A DNA stretch of 64,000 nucleotides. Origin: Isoetes taiwanensis (lineage: Eukaryota; Streptophyta; Lycopodiopsida; Isoetales; Isoetaceae). The stretch lies in the NCBI GenBank assembly GCA_021234155.1, contig JAJEKV010000025.1, positions 15,716,036-15,780,035 of the forward strand, read 5' to 3'. The first letter of the stretch is position 1; every line of letters starts with the position of its first letter. Below the pieces are notes generated by a model that ran no database searches, had not been told where the DNA came from, and was given only the letters and a program-made list of their open reading frames with translations. This document shows positions 34,601 through 44,359 of this stretch, piece by piece. The translations under genes were made by a program, and so were the position numbers.

Positions 34601-35058
34601 ATACGAATTCAATCCATTTCAAGGGCGTGAAGAAAGGTATGTTCATTATATGCGTCCATTATGACGTGTTGTGTCCCATGGGTAGGGTATGCCACGGAGG
34701 AGCCAAATGGATGATAAGAAGGAGAACTTTGAGACAAGATGCAGTCACTTGGTGGGAGCCTGTCCCGTAAAAGGAACCAAGTGTACCCGGCCAATTATAT
34801 AAACCGTTGGAAGAAAAGATGAGGCCAACCACTGCTAGTGATCGCATTGAGTTGGAGACAATCGACTTTGCTTGGTCTCCATCGAGCAGGAAGAAGCTCC
34901 CCAACACTATCAAGATTCCAAAGGTTCGCTCTTGAAGCATATTACGACCCTCGCCTGGTGATGCTTGTTAGTGTGGGAAAATTGTTATTGAAGCAGGTCT
35001 CCAAAAAATGGTCCATAAATTCAGGTTTTGTACAAAAATAATGAAATTGTGCTTTCAA

Positions 35059-35542
35059 GCTGCCATCCTTCTTCTTCACAAAAAGGATGGGTGCCCCAAA
35101 TGGTGAGACGCTAGGCCTAATGAACCCTAGGTCAAGCAACTCCTGCAATTGCTTCTTCAACTTCGGCTAGCTCTTGCGTTAAGTCATCCTATCACGGTGC
35201 TTTGCTCGTCGGTTTTTCAGACAGTTCGAGTGCTATCTCACACTCGACTCCCCTGTAAAGAGGAAGCTGCTTGATCTCATCTGGGAAGAGATCATGGAAC
35301 TCCTTTAGCAACTTAGCTACCTGCTTTGGTAATTTGCTGAGCACCTTATCTTTCTGGCTTTCTTCTGACTCGGGCTCTTCGATCTGAAGCTTGAAGATAA
35401 AGGCTATCTGCTCGCTCTTTATGCACTTGAGCAGCCGCTTACTAGACATACATTGTATGATAGGAACAACTTCCTTACCTGCAATTTCTATGATCTTGCC
35501 GGTCTTGCTCAGCTGTTCTTGGGCATCTAGCTGCATACACAA
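35059..35542 (-). pseudogene. pol: Gypsy pol, start of reverse transcriptase
   Basis: From 35542 down: a pre-RT linker (IIEIAGKEVVPIIQCMSSK), LLKEFHDLFPDEIKQLPLY, then [20 protein letters not shown] and FVKKKDGSL, the standard N-terminal Ty3/gypsy RT motifs. The frame is lost once, near 35165. Coding stops at the transposon boundary (35058) and the next codon, Arg of RMCINYR, is at 23747. No aspartic protease DTG/DSG motif was found upstream. Confidence 0.88.
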
Positions 35543-36480
35543 GTAGATCGTAGCCTTATGGTTAGCTTTGTTTGTTTTATTGCATTGTATGTGTTTGCTG
35601 ATATAGTTGTGGAAGCAAAATACATCAACAAAATATTTAGAATGCCAAACAAAATGTATTTATATATAGGAGTGGTTTAGGGTTGATGCGGCGTGTTTCA
35701 TAGGAGCCACGTTGATCTGTAAGAACCCTAAAATGCATTTTCCCTTTGCCTATAGAATTAGGTATACGGAAATATAAATTACAATGTTGACCCTTCATCA
35801 TTAAAATTCTATCATTTAAGTGCCACACGTATTATACCTTTCCTCACATGGAGAAAGGCAGAGCTGGATTACCTTTTCCCGCTGCACAAATGTGTCAGAT
35901 GCATTATCTCAAAGCGGTATCAAATCAATAAGGTATATGCTAGATAAAGCATTAACATAAAGGCTAGATTGCTATTTAGATAACCCTTTATCTTGTAAAT
36001 TACCAAATTCCATGGTTACGTACCCATAACCCTTATAGTTAATAAGCTTTTGTAACCTTAAGTGGTTATCTTTAACATTAAAAAACTTTGACCATCATGA
36101 CTTTTAATATATTCAGTTAGAATATAGTAGTCCTTGGGCCCTCAACAAGTGGTGCTAAATACTGAAGGATGAGTCACCTGCCTAGATATGCATCCATATG
36201 GCAATATTAACTTATGCTAAAGGATCTGAAAATATTTTGTTACTCTCATTTATCAGGATATAACCATGGAGTCCTAGTAATTGCCACGTTAACATATATG
36301 TTACCATATAGATGGTCCCCTAAGGTGTTATCCATAGTATTTTAGGGGATTCCTTTCACTCTTATGCTATTAACTGTAAGATATTCCCTTACTGCTAAGT
36401 CAACAGATATTCAACAATTAAAGCCTACCCAACCTCTTGGATATATGTATATGTATATATAGATATATATAGAAAACTTA
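35543..36480. other. AT-rich segment without genes
   Basis: No coding similarity. A TATATG-rich tract lies at 36440-36472. The abrupt composition change from the flanking GC-richer sequence suggests a separate insertion within the gypsy element. Termini were not identified. Confidence 0.4.
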
Positions 36481-37760
36481 GTTACAATGCTTCCGAAATC
36501 AAGCATCTAACTATTCTTGGAATCGCCGGCGGGATGGGTTATCCTCAAGGAACTTCTTAACCTGGGTCGTTCCTACCGAGCGTCCCAAGTTCCTGAGGAT
36601 GTTCGTTGGTGTTCCGCCCTGCCAGGCTGTCACCAAGTCTTCCACTCTGCCGGTCGGATCACGTAGGCCGTCGTCCTTTGCCCCATTAACTCGTCTTCCG
36701 GTAGGGTACCGCTTTACAAGATATCGGTGGCCACCATTCTCTTGACTAGGATGACATGGTCAACTGTTGGAATGTCGAGCATGCCTACAAAAGCCCGAGG
36801 TGCGATGAGCATGAATACTCCTTCTTCGCCCTTGGGCTGAATTTGGGTGGATGACCGCTATTCCCCGGCCCTCCAATCAAGGAAGGTAATACCTTAGGGA
36901 CTTGTCCCTGCCCGTTCTTGTTGATTCTTCGGCCGGGTCGGGGCACTAGCTCTATGCCTTCCCGCGATATTCATCCCGTGCACCTCCGTCGGTCTCGTAC
37001 TTCCTTATTGTTGATCTTGAGCACTGCCGGGTTGATCTACGCCTCTTCTCACGGACACCCATGGAAGCTGGTGTGCGAAGAACTTCGACATCATCTTGCT
37101 ATATGCTGAATATCCGGGTCGACTCCGGTGTAGGTGTCGGCTTCTTACGTTGATTGGGGAAGTGGGAAGCTTCCGATCGATAAACTCATCCGGTCGGTTG
37201 TTGCCGCGAGGTGCGGCAACTCATCGCCTTTATACTCCCCGGCTGCGCATTGGGGAGGTTGGATGTCACTTTCGAGGGCAAATACTCGGCCGTTGATGAT
37301 GATGGGGGCTAGGCTTGTGATACGGCGGCGGGGAACAATCCACAGGGTATCGAGGTCTGGTCAAAAGGATTTGGATCTCACCCTTCCTTTTGCCGCTCCT
37401 AGTCCGGGTTGAACTTCGGCGTAGTCTTCATCGTCCCGTGATCGAGCTCTTCATCTTCGGCTCTTCCTTCTTGCTCCGCTTTGATATTGCAAGAGGAGCT
37501 GACCTTCTTTGAAGAGGCTAAGGGTCTACATCCATGGCCGGATGGATGGTTCCCGATTGGGTTCTCAAGGGTGAGAGAAAAGATGGCTATGGCAAATGTA
37601 TAGGAGAAATATTTCGCCCTATTAACCATCATGACCATGTAATCGCAACCTAGCAGCTTTGTTGTTCGTGTACTTGGCAATGTTAGGGACATAAGCCCAA
37701 GGTTGCTTGGAGGATTGCTTAGGAACAAAATATCTTGTACAAGGGGAAGGCTATTAAGGA
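36481..37760 (-). other. Degenerate coding-like region, possibly gag/protease
   Basis: The minus strand contains short open stretches such as VFMLIAPRAFVGMLDIPTVD near 36800 and ILRNLGRSVGTTQVKKFLED near 36570. GC content is higher than in the neighbours. Its position between the histone-like ORF and the RT would suit gag or protease, but no zinc knuckle or protease motif is visible. I do not assign it. Confidence 0.3.
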
Positions 37761-37844
37761 TGGTCCTACCTAGCTTGGAACTTCGATCATGACTTCCATA
37801 TAGGATGGGGTTGCCGCAAGGTGGCTTGGATGCGGGGGAATAAA

Positions 37845-38362
37845 TTACTAATCGCGATCGATCCGCGACAGATCTAAGATTCTAGAATAGAGGCGAGCAT
37901 GCATGTCTTGCATGCATGCATCGCGGCGCATGCCCTTTACGGCTAGGGTTTCGCTATTTTAGGGGCGTGGTTCTGCATCTTCGCCTCATCGGTGGCTTCC
38001 TCTTCTCTCGCCATTACCTTATTCTCTTTTGATTTGTTTCCGGGCGGGGAGGGCTTCTTCCTCGCCTTGGTTTGGCCTAAGTTGGCGTTTCTTTCTTGTC
38101 CCTTTTCTTTGGCCTTTGTCCCCGGACCTTTCGCCCTCGATCCTAGTTTGGAAGGAAGTTCTGCGGTATTGGTGGTTTGTTGGTTCATGCGAGCCCTATT
38201 CTAGAATCGCATCGATCCGCGACGGAATCGGCATTCTAGAATAGGGCGTAGCATGTTCTTGCATGCATGTTGCCCTTTACGCTAGGGTTTCGCTATTTTT
38301 TAGCGTGGTTATCTTCGCCTCATCGGCGCTTCCTCTTCTCTCAGTGCATCCTTATTCTCTTT
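37845..38362. repeat. Two direct copies of a ~160-bp unit
   Basis: Units at about 37845-38030 and 38205-38362 share GATCCGCGAC, ATTCTAGAATAG, GCTAGGGTTTCGCTATTTT and CTTCGCCTCATCGG. The sequence between contains a Lys/Glu/Pro-rich minus-strand ORF (38188-37943) of low complexity. Confidence 0.75.
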
Positions 38363-38858
38363 GAACCCACCCTCCCCCCCCTTCTTTGTTTATTGTATTG
38401 TGCATAAATTTTTTGTTTATCATGTTCTTCTTCCACCGTGATGCTATCCTCTGGTATGTTTGTGTTGTCTCGTTTGTTGTGTTGGTGATGTGCAGGTTCA
38501 GGTTGGCGAGTGGCATCTGTTTCGACTTCTCCATGCGGGGGTTTTTGGGAGCGATTTTTATGCCTTCCGTTTGTCTAAGCCCTTTGCGTCGGCTTATCAC
38601 TAGGGTTTTTTCTCGAAAACCGAAAGGGTGGGTTTTTTAATCCCTGATAAGCTTTCGTGGTACATCACCCACTCATCTATTAGCATTGTATTTTTTGGGG
38701 TCCAAATGATATAATTGGATTTCCCCTTTATTTTTTGTGGATAGTTCGCATGTGTGCGGCTATCCACTGTCCACCATTGTAGAAAATCTGCTGAGATGAA
38801 TGAGAAGCCTATCTATAGGCGGTTTGTTGGTTCATGCGAGCCCTATTCTAGAATCGCA
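38174..38858. repeat. Perfect 38-bp direct repeat pair
   Basis: The 38-mer beginning GGTTTGTTGGTTCATGCGAG is identical at 38174-38211 and 38821-38858. The 609 bp between could be an insertion or a duplicated segment. It carries no recognised gene. Confidence 0.8.
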
Positions 38859-38867
38859 TATTTCTTA

Positions 38868-39415
38868 TTAGCCAGAATGACTTTAGCTAAACTTGCTCGA
38901 TATTAATCCCAAAACTTTCTGTGGTTTAGCTAAACTCTACACATTTTTCCTCTTATACTTTCTAGCATTTAGCTAAACTAACCCAAACATGGTGTGGCCA
39001 ACAAAAAATATTAAGCCAAATTACTATACCTTTTCCAATATATTCCATTTATTTTGGTCATTTTCTTTGTGAAAACATTCTAAAATAATGCTAACTAACA
39101 AAGTCTAGGACTCAAATTAATTCATACTGCTAGAAACTAAACTATTGATCATATATTTCATGTAAACTAGAATGATATTAGCTAAACTAGCCCGAAATTC
39201 ATTCTAAAAGTTTCTATGGTTTAGTTAAACAATACAAAATTTCATTCTCCTACTTTCTAGCATTTGGCTAAAGAGCTCCAAGATTGGTGCAGTCCCGAAA
39301 AAAGTTAAGCTAAAATTATTATTTTTTTTCCAATTTTTTCCATTTACTTTAGCCAAATTTGTTTGAAAATGTGCTAAAAAATCGCCAAATAGCTAAGTTT
39401 AGCCCTTAAATTATT
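38868..39415. repeat. Two diverged tandem copies, period about 295 bp
   Basis: Copies start near 38872 (CCAGAATGACTTTAGCTAA) and 39167 (CTAGAATGATATTAGCTAA). Both contain TTTCTRTGGTTTAG and ACTTTCTAGCATTTRGCTAA. Identity is about 75%. Tandem repeats in non-coding parts are common in large gypsy elements. Confidence 0.7.
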
Positions 39416-39526
39416 CCATGCTTGGATGTCTATCTCCTTCTGGAAAACTTGAAAAATGGCATTGATATCAGCCTCAGCCACATAAGCACTGGCGCTGTAC
39501 CAGCGCCTGAAATCTATAGTTGCCAT
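39374..39526 (-). CDS. Small ORF behind the second TATA/palindrome cassette
   Basis: A 50-codon ORF (begins MATIDFRRWYSASAYVAEAD). No similarity recognised. It is listed because its ATG lies about 110 bp from the TATA box at 39638-39649 and ~320 bp from the palindrome pair, the same arrangement as at the histone-like ORF. It may be the remnant of a second internal gene, or chance. Confidence 0.3.
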   Translation of the reverse strand: MATIDFRRWYSASAYVAEADINAIFQVFQKEIDIQAWNNLRAKLSYLAIF

Positions 39527-39637
39527 TGGTCTCGACTGATTGAGACTAGCAAACAGCTCTTGAAGCCCCTAAGGGGTTTGGAAAATTGCCTAAAAGCTGG
39601 GAGCAAAACTGTAAGATGCTAACTGAGATATGGGGGG

Positions 39638-39649
39638 CCTATTTATAGG
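39638..39649 (-). promoter_or_regulatory. TATA box, cassette A
   Basis: The sequence is CCTATAAATAGG on the minus strand (palindromic). It lies downstream, in minus orientation, of palindromes 39842-39908 and 40045-40111, and about 110 bp before the ATG at 39526. Confidence 0.5.
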
Positions 39650-39841
39650 AAAAAGGGAAAAACCCTAATTTTTGGAAAACTTGAAAAATTTTTGGGTTTG
39701 GCAAATCTCACCTATTTTGAGGTCAAAATGAGGATTTGAAGGCTAATTTGAGGGTCTGAGCATGAATAAGATTACCTAATGAACCTACTGCAACAAATTT
39801 GAGGTCAATTGGAGGTAGCATGAAAGAGATAATGCTGAAAA

Positions 39842-39908
39842 TACTCACGGTGTGCGCTAGGAGGCTGACCTAAAATTTAGCTCGAGGTCCTGGCGCATAC
39901 CGTGAGTA
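39842..39908. repeat. 67-nt palindrome, copy 1
   Basis: Arms TACTCACGGTGTGCGC and GCGCATACCGTGAGTA with an inner CTGACCTAAAATTTAG centre. The whole unit is a near-perfect inverted repeat able to form a long hairpin. Confidence 0.92.
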
Positions 39909-40044
39909 AGTTGGCCCTATTTGGTCAAAACTTATCTAAACAGGATGAACTAAGGGTCAAAACATGATGCTCTCACCGAGATATGCAGGATTGAACCCTT
40001 ACTTGGCCAGTTTGGAGATGGTTAGGACCCTTTTTGATGCAAAA

Positions 40045-40111
40045 TACTCACGGTGTGCGCCTGGGGCCTAACCTAAATTTTAGGTCGATGCTCTGGCGCA
40101 TACCGTGAGTA
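40045..40111. repeat. 67-nt palindrome, copy 2
   Basis: Same length and arms as copy 1 (TACTCACGGTGTGCGC/GCGCATACCGTGAGTA), 203 bp further along, with centre ACCTAAATTTTAGGT. Confidence 0.92.
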
Positions 40112-40261
40112 ACTTCTCACTCTGTGACTATATGATGTCCCTTTTAACTAAAACAAAAAGCAAATACTGCTAATTTAACCTGATTAACAACATTTATGCA
40201 CTTGGAATTTACTCTACAAAAAAATTTATTTCCAAAATTTATTATTTACAAAATTTAGCGT

Positions 40262-41503
40262 TCTCCTTTAATAGAACTTGCCAAGTGTATGTCCTTGGTC
40301 ATCAATGTTACTCTCTTGGCGTGCAAAGTGCGCCCTCCAAGTCTTCAAAATGTCGCACCGGTTATTTTCTGGCTGCTTCTTGTAAAAGCTAGCGACATTT
40401 ACTTTTTTGGACTCTCATGCTCATGTCGAACTCTTGTACGACCTCCTTGACGAGTCCGGCGAATGGTGCTTGGGGGATGAGAAGGTCGTAACTTCTCTGA
40501 AAATGCCGGATCTCTCGGACTGCTTGCGACAGTCTTGATCCGGACTTCCTTGCTACTGGTTTCTTTGGCGGAATGGGTTTCTCTGGAGGTGGCTTGAGGG
40601 TCTTCTTCTTTGATGGCCGTCCTCCTTCGACATAAGTTACCTTATTGGCCTGGTAGTAGGAGTTGTAGACCTCCCACTTCTTCATATATTCCTTGTAGGC
40701 CTTCAATTTCTTCTGGTAGACCCTGCGATGATCTACCACCACGTCTGACTCCGGGGCAGGGTCGAGATTGGCTTCTTTGGATCTTTGTCCTTCTCCCGTT
40801 AGGTGGGGTGGGAGTACGTACCTGACCATCCTCCTCGGTCGCCGGGTTTTGAGGAGCTCCCTACTTCTTGGTCTCCTGCAGGGAAGGCGGGTAATCTTCG
40901 TCATCGAGTCGTCGGGAGGATGGGGGCTGAATGCAGTTCTTGTTCCTTGATGGCGATCTTGGTCATTGGGGTCTTCTTAAGTTTCCTCTTGGGCTCCTCC
41001 TTGCCCTTCCCCTTGAGTTTCTTCTTCTCCTCCGCCTCCTGTTCTTCTCGTTTTCTTTTCTTCTCACGGCCTTTCTCCTCTTCTTGCGTTGTGACTTAAC
41101 CTCACATTTGGATCCGAGGCTTGAGTTCTTCTTCGAGAATTAGGCTTGGGAGTTGACTCCTTACGCTCCTCCTGCTCCTTGGCGGCCCGCTCCCCTCACG
41201 CCCTCTCTTGTTCTTGTATTTCCTGTTCAATTTGCTGCGTTATACTCTCGGGTTTCTTAGTCCTATTGAACCCTCGGTCAATGTATGCTTCTTAGGTCTA
41301 AGTGCTTGGTTGATGATGTCGACCAGCTTCGTCTGTGATCACTTGCCTCGACCCTCTTCCCGTGACTCGACGGAAGTACTTTCCTGGCTGGTGGAAGGGT
41401 CTCCTCTATGGAAAGCTCGGGTATCTGCTGAATCCTCCTCTATCTTGGGCTCTGGGCTGTTCGCTGAGTCGATATTTATGCATCTGTTTTGGTGCGGCGC
41501 CAT
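40262..41503 (-). pseudogene. CENH3-like histone H3 fold with long charged N-terminal tail
   Basis: From 40517 downwards the frame reads REIRHFQRSYDLLIPQAPF, then GLVKEVVQEFDMSMRVQ: the alphaN-alpha1 part of histone H3, with LLIP as in plant CENH3 where canonical H3 has LLIR. Past two in-frame stops the same frame gives LLQEAARK and HFEDLEG (H3 LQEAAEAYLVxLFEDxN). One frameshift later, at 40323-40262, LHAKRVTLMTKDIHLASSIK matches IHAKRVTIMPKDIQLARRI. All H3 helices are thus in order. Upstream is a basic segment (PPKKPVARKSGSRLSQAV), then a long Lys/Glu/Pro-rich tail in several frames back to a possible ATG at 41503 (MAPHQNRCINIDSANSPEPK). That gives about 400 codons against ~150-180 for CENH3. 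It occupies the gag position of the gypsy element. Stops make it inactive as read, unless sequence errors are present. Confidence 0.85.
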
Positions 41504-41610
41504 GTTTTGCTTCAAGTCGATCGAGCTCTGAAAGCCTAAAAATGCATACCTCAAAGTCACGGGGAGCTAACTTCTAAGCGAGAAAGTCTACAAATGAGAA
41601 GGGTTTGGGT

Positions 41611-41620
41611 CTATTTATAG
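41611..41620 (-). promoter_or_regulatory. TATA box, cassette B
   Basis: CTATAAATAG on the minus strand, about 110 bp before the ATG at 41503 and about 100 bp after palindrome copy 3. It suggests the histone-like ORF had its own promoter in addition to the LTR. Confidence 0.55.
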
Positions 41621-41722
41621 CTTGGGCAAATTTTAGGTCAAATTCTAAGTTGCTCATTTTCATGAGTCAAGACACATATTAACTTAAAATATGTACTTAC
41701 TTTAGAGTTTTCTAAGTAAAAT

Positions 41723-41789
41723 TACTCATGGTGTGCGCTAGAGGGCTGATCTAAATTTTAGATCGAGGCGCTGGCGCATACCATGAGCA
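41723..41789. repeat. 67-nt palindrome, copy 3
   Basis: TACTCATGGTGTGCGC and GCGCATACCATGAGCA arms with a TGATCTAAATTTTAGATC centre. Paired substitutions (CATGG with CCATG) keep the arms complementary. Confidence 0.92.
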
Positions 41790-41931
41790 TTTTTGCATTT
41801 TTGACTAAAAATATATAACGTCTAGACATATTCCTAGGGGTGTGATATACAATTCTAGCTAAACCTTACCTTAAAATTCGATTTAGCATCTGATCTTGTT
41901 CAAATTCATCAAGTGGCAAGTTACTCATGAT

Positions 41932-41998
41932 GTGCGCCTGGGGCATGACCTAAAATTTAGGTCGATGCTCTGGCGCATACCGTGAGTAATTTCCACAC
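41932..41998. repeat. 67-nt palindrome, copy 4
   Basis: TACTCATGATGTGCGCC and GGCGCATACCGTGAGTA arms with centre GACCTAAAATTTAGGTC. 209 bp from copy 3. Confidence 0.92.
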
Positions 41999-42182
41999 TT
42001 TGATCAAGATTTAGTTCAACTTTGTAGTTTTCCTTGTTTTTCAATTGTTCTAACTGTTACTAGCTTAGCATCTGCTACAAAAAATGAGAAAAAAAAATTT
42101 CCCACTTTTTCGAGGTTTGAGAATCCCACTAAGTTAGTACTACTGGGAGTATGGCCAGTGCTTTGCTCTTGGTCTCCAAGAA

Positions 42183-42199
42183 CATTGCTATGATACCAC
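42183..42199 (-). promoter_or_regulatory. Primer binding site (tRNA-iMet type)
   Basis: Immediately inside the 5' LTR the minus strand reads TGGTATCATAGCAATG. This is close to TGGTATCAGAGC, the complement of the 3' end of initiator methionine tRNA used by most plant gypsy elements. It fixes the element's orientation as minus. Confidence 0.85.
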
Positions 42200-43729
42200 T
42201 GTGACGTCCCCTACTCATATACGGTGCACTCACCGTATACAAACAGGAGTTCATCCCCCATACCAGCTCCATGCTGATACAAGGCCCTCCACGTATCACT
42301 GCAACCTTGACGAGTTCCAGTGGGAAGAATGAAGGGGTCATTTTACCCTGTCTCCCTCAGGGCCTACCTAGCTGTGGAAGCATAACATACATGTAAGTAT
42401 ACATACATCAACATCATATGACCATCACGAAGGATGGCTCACCACATATCTGCATAGACAGAGATCAGTACATCACATATGGAGATCCTACCCAAGGCTT
42501 AGACTCAAGGGGGATGACTGACGACTTGGGCCTCCAGAAGTCATTGCAGACAGAATTCATGGCAATTGGATTTGGCTGGCATAAGAACATGGCTTAGGGA
42601 AGTCCACTCCATCCGCCCCTCCTGTGCACACTTTGTAGAGTAGGTTGAAAAGTCTTGGGACCTAACTGTAGCCCGCCGGATGCATAGCCAAAGGGGCTAC
42701 TCATGGGTTGCATCTCCCCAGTTCCGATGGGGCAGGTAGGGATTGCTCCCACTAGAGGCTGGCATGCTGATTCAAGGTGACTAGAGGGCCACTGCCTGTA
42801 CTCGACTGAACTCCATGGATGGTGTCCACCACCCCAAGAGTGTCGAACCCATGCAAAGCCCGCACGCTAAAGGGCGTAGCATTAGGTCTAGTGCAATCAG
42901 TAGTCCCCCGATAGGCTTTACTACCGAGGGGCGTGATCATGAGCCGGACATGAACCTCCTTGTAAGCCGGTCGGCCCCTCCACCCACAACCCGTGTGTGG
43001 CTCTTGTATACTGAGCCTAATTTAATAGTGCATTAAAGAGGACTAGCTAGGAGCATCAATTACTAGGCTTTTAGGGCCTCTACCCCCTTCCCAATACAAT
43101 GAGTCCACGAGATCATCATCACATATATATCATAGAAGAACTAAAGAACAAGATTTAATCTAAATCACAGAAGTTAGGTTCTTTAGTTATGGCTTGATAT
43201 CTAGAGGTCTAGATGGCTGCTATGGGCAATTCAATAGGCTAAACCTACTTACTCTATGTCCGGGAGGCAGATTAGCCTATTGAATTGGCAAAATACCCAT
43301 CCCCCTCGCTTGCTCCTCCCGCCTCAACGTCCATGTTGTTGAACCGCTTGAAGATGAAGCCGAAAGGGGAAGCTGATGAGCTGGGCTACTCGATAGACTC
43401 TTAAGTCGAGATTGGCTCTTGGAGCAAGCGAAACGGAGCTCTAGAAGGTTGTGGACGGAATTGGAAAGTTAGGGTTTGGATACCTTAAATAGGCTATCGG
43501 GCTAGGGGCTAGGGTTTCCAATGACCTTTGAGATGCCCACTTATTATTTAAGTGGCCTAAAGTGCACATGAATAAATGTGCACACACTTGCAAAGTTGCC
43601 CCCCTAGGGGCGCTACTTGCTTAGCTACACACGCCGGCGCATTAACGCCGACGGGATGGCGGTAATGCGATGACGATGCAAGATGATATCGCCCCGGGAC
43701 CGTGATAATCGCGGCTTTGGAATGTTACA
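42200..43729 (-). repeat. 5' LTR of the gypsy element
   Basis: Begins on the plus strand TGTGACGTCCCCTACTCAT and ends GGAATGTTACA. Near its edge is a small palindrome, ATACGGTGCACTCACCGTAT, that shares ACTCACCG with the 67-nt palindromes. About 1530 bp, aligned end to end with the copy at 14334-15818. Confidence 0.85.
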
Positions 43730-43734
43730 GCTCC

Positions 43735-43900
43735 ATACCGCATCCCACTCCAGAGACAAAAGCTACCCCTTCAATGGGCGCATTGGAACGCCATATCATT
43801 TACTCATTAGAGGAAAAAATGTCACTTTTAAACCGGCCCAATAAGAGAAGAGCTCCAGTATATCTCATTCCAAGATATGTGGCGTACCAGAATTAATGCA
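43735..43900 (+). pseudogene. LINE fragment, right half of the split LINE
   Basis: Directly after the LTR the plus strand reads TPYRIPLQRQKLPLQWAHWN, which follows on from the LGVKS end at 14330 and matches TPYCIMLAEAGLLPLEIEAL in the second LINE (near 19680). Similarity fades beyond about 43900. Confidence 0.6.
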
Positions 43901-44359
43901 AATGCAACTAACTTCAGTATCATCATTTTTTCATTATAACTTTTGATCCGTAACTCCGATTCAAAAACTTTTTATAGCAATGGGTTCGCTCTTCACAAGA
44001 TCTATCTAGTGATAACCCATTCATACTTCTTTTATATAAATATATAAGAAAGAAGCAAAAATCATATTTTTAAGGTTAACGATGTAACCATATTGAAATA
44101 CATCATAACCATATATCATTGGAAAGATCTTTTCATTCCGCATCTAATGCAACAAACACCGCAACATTTTGACAAGTGGATCAAAAGTTATGGGGGAAAA
44201 ACAACAGCAATGAAGTTGTTGGTGCTGCATTAATTGCAGTTAATAGTGGGTAGCCATTCCATTGGAGGATTCTTATGGGAATGAAATGAGATCTCAAATT
44301 TCCTCTAATGTCCAGAAGGTGGTCGCTATGGATGATACACGTTTGCCCAACCTTGCTTT

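Larger units (their letters stand above)
23748..35058. mobile_element. 11.3-kb TIR DNA transposon with 4-bp target duplication
   Basis: Insert 23752-35054 begins AAGCACTGTTTCATTATTT and, on the opposite strand, ends AAGCACAATTTCATTATTT; the 25-bp TIRs match at 21 positions. TCAA flanks it at 23748-23751 and 35055-35058. Excising it restores the gypsy RT reading [13 protein letters not shown] exactly. It contains genes on both strands: a minus-strand set at 26990-29640 and a plus-strand set at 32099-34600 with a GHTHEDIDAMF motif. About eleven GGGCG/CGCCC palindromic sites lie inside. Size, 4-bp duplication and gene content do not match hAT, Mutator, PIF or Tc1. CACTA-like, Academ or Sola relatives are possible. 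Confidence 0.8.
14329..43734 (-). mobile_element. 29.4-kb Ty3/gypsy LTR retrotransposon with nested insertions
   Basis: Two direct LTRs (14334-15818 and 42200-43729) flank the element. On the minus strand the order is 5' LTR (42200-43729), primer site, a region with a CENH3-like histone ORF, degenerate sequence, RT start (35542-35059), RT end/RNase H/integrase (23747-21150), polypurine tract, 3' LTR (14334-15818). The flanking 5-mers are ATTCC (14329-14333) and GCTCC (43730-43734), which differ by two transitions, as an old target duplication would. An older LINE is interrupted at this point. Subtracting the LINE (about 4.5 kb) and the DNA transposon (11.3 kb) leaves about 13.5 kb. I cannot exclude that part of 35.6-39.4 kb comes from a further insertion. 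Confidence 0.75.

Noticed and set aside
23748-35058. Boundary as CACTA ends (CACTG/CACAA) with 3-bp duplication
   Set aside because: Taking CAC as the terminus leaves AAG and CTT outside, which are not a direct repeat. Only AAGCAC ends with TCAA duplications restore the RT codons.
40262-41503. Host CENH3 gene in its normal locus
   Set aside because: The sequence lies between LTR/primer site and pol of one element, has stops, a long atypical tail and no introns, so a resident host gene is unlikely.
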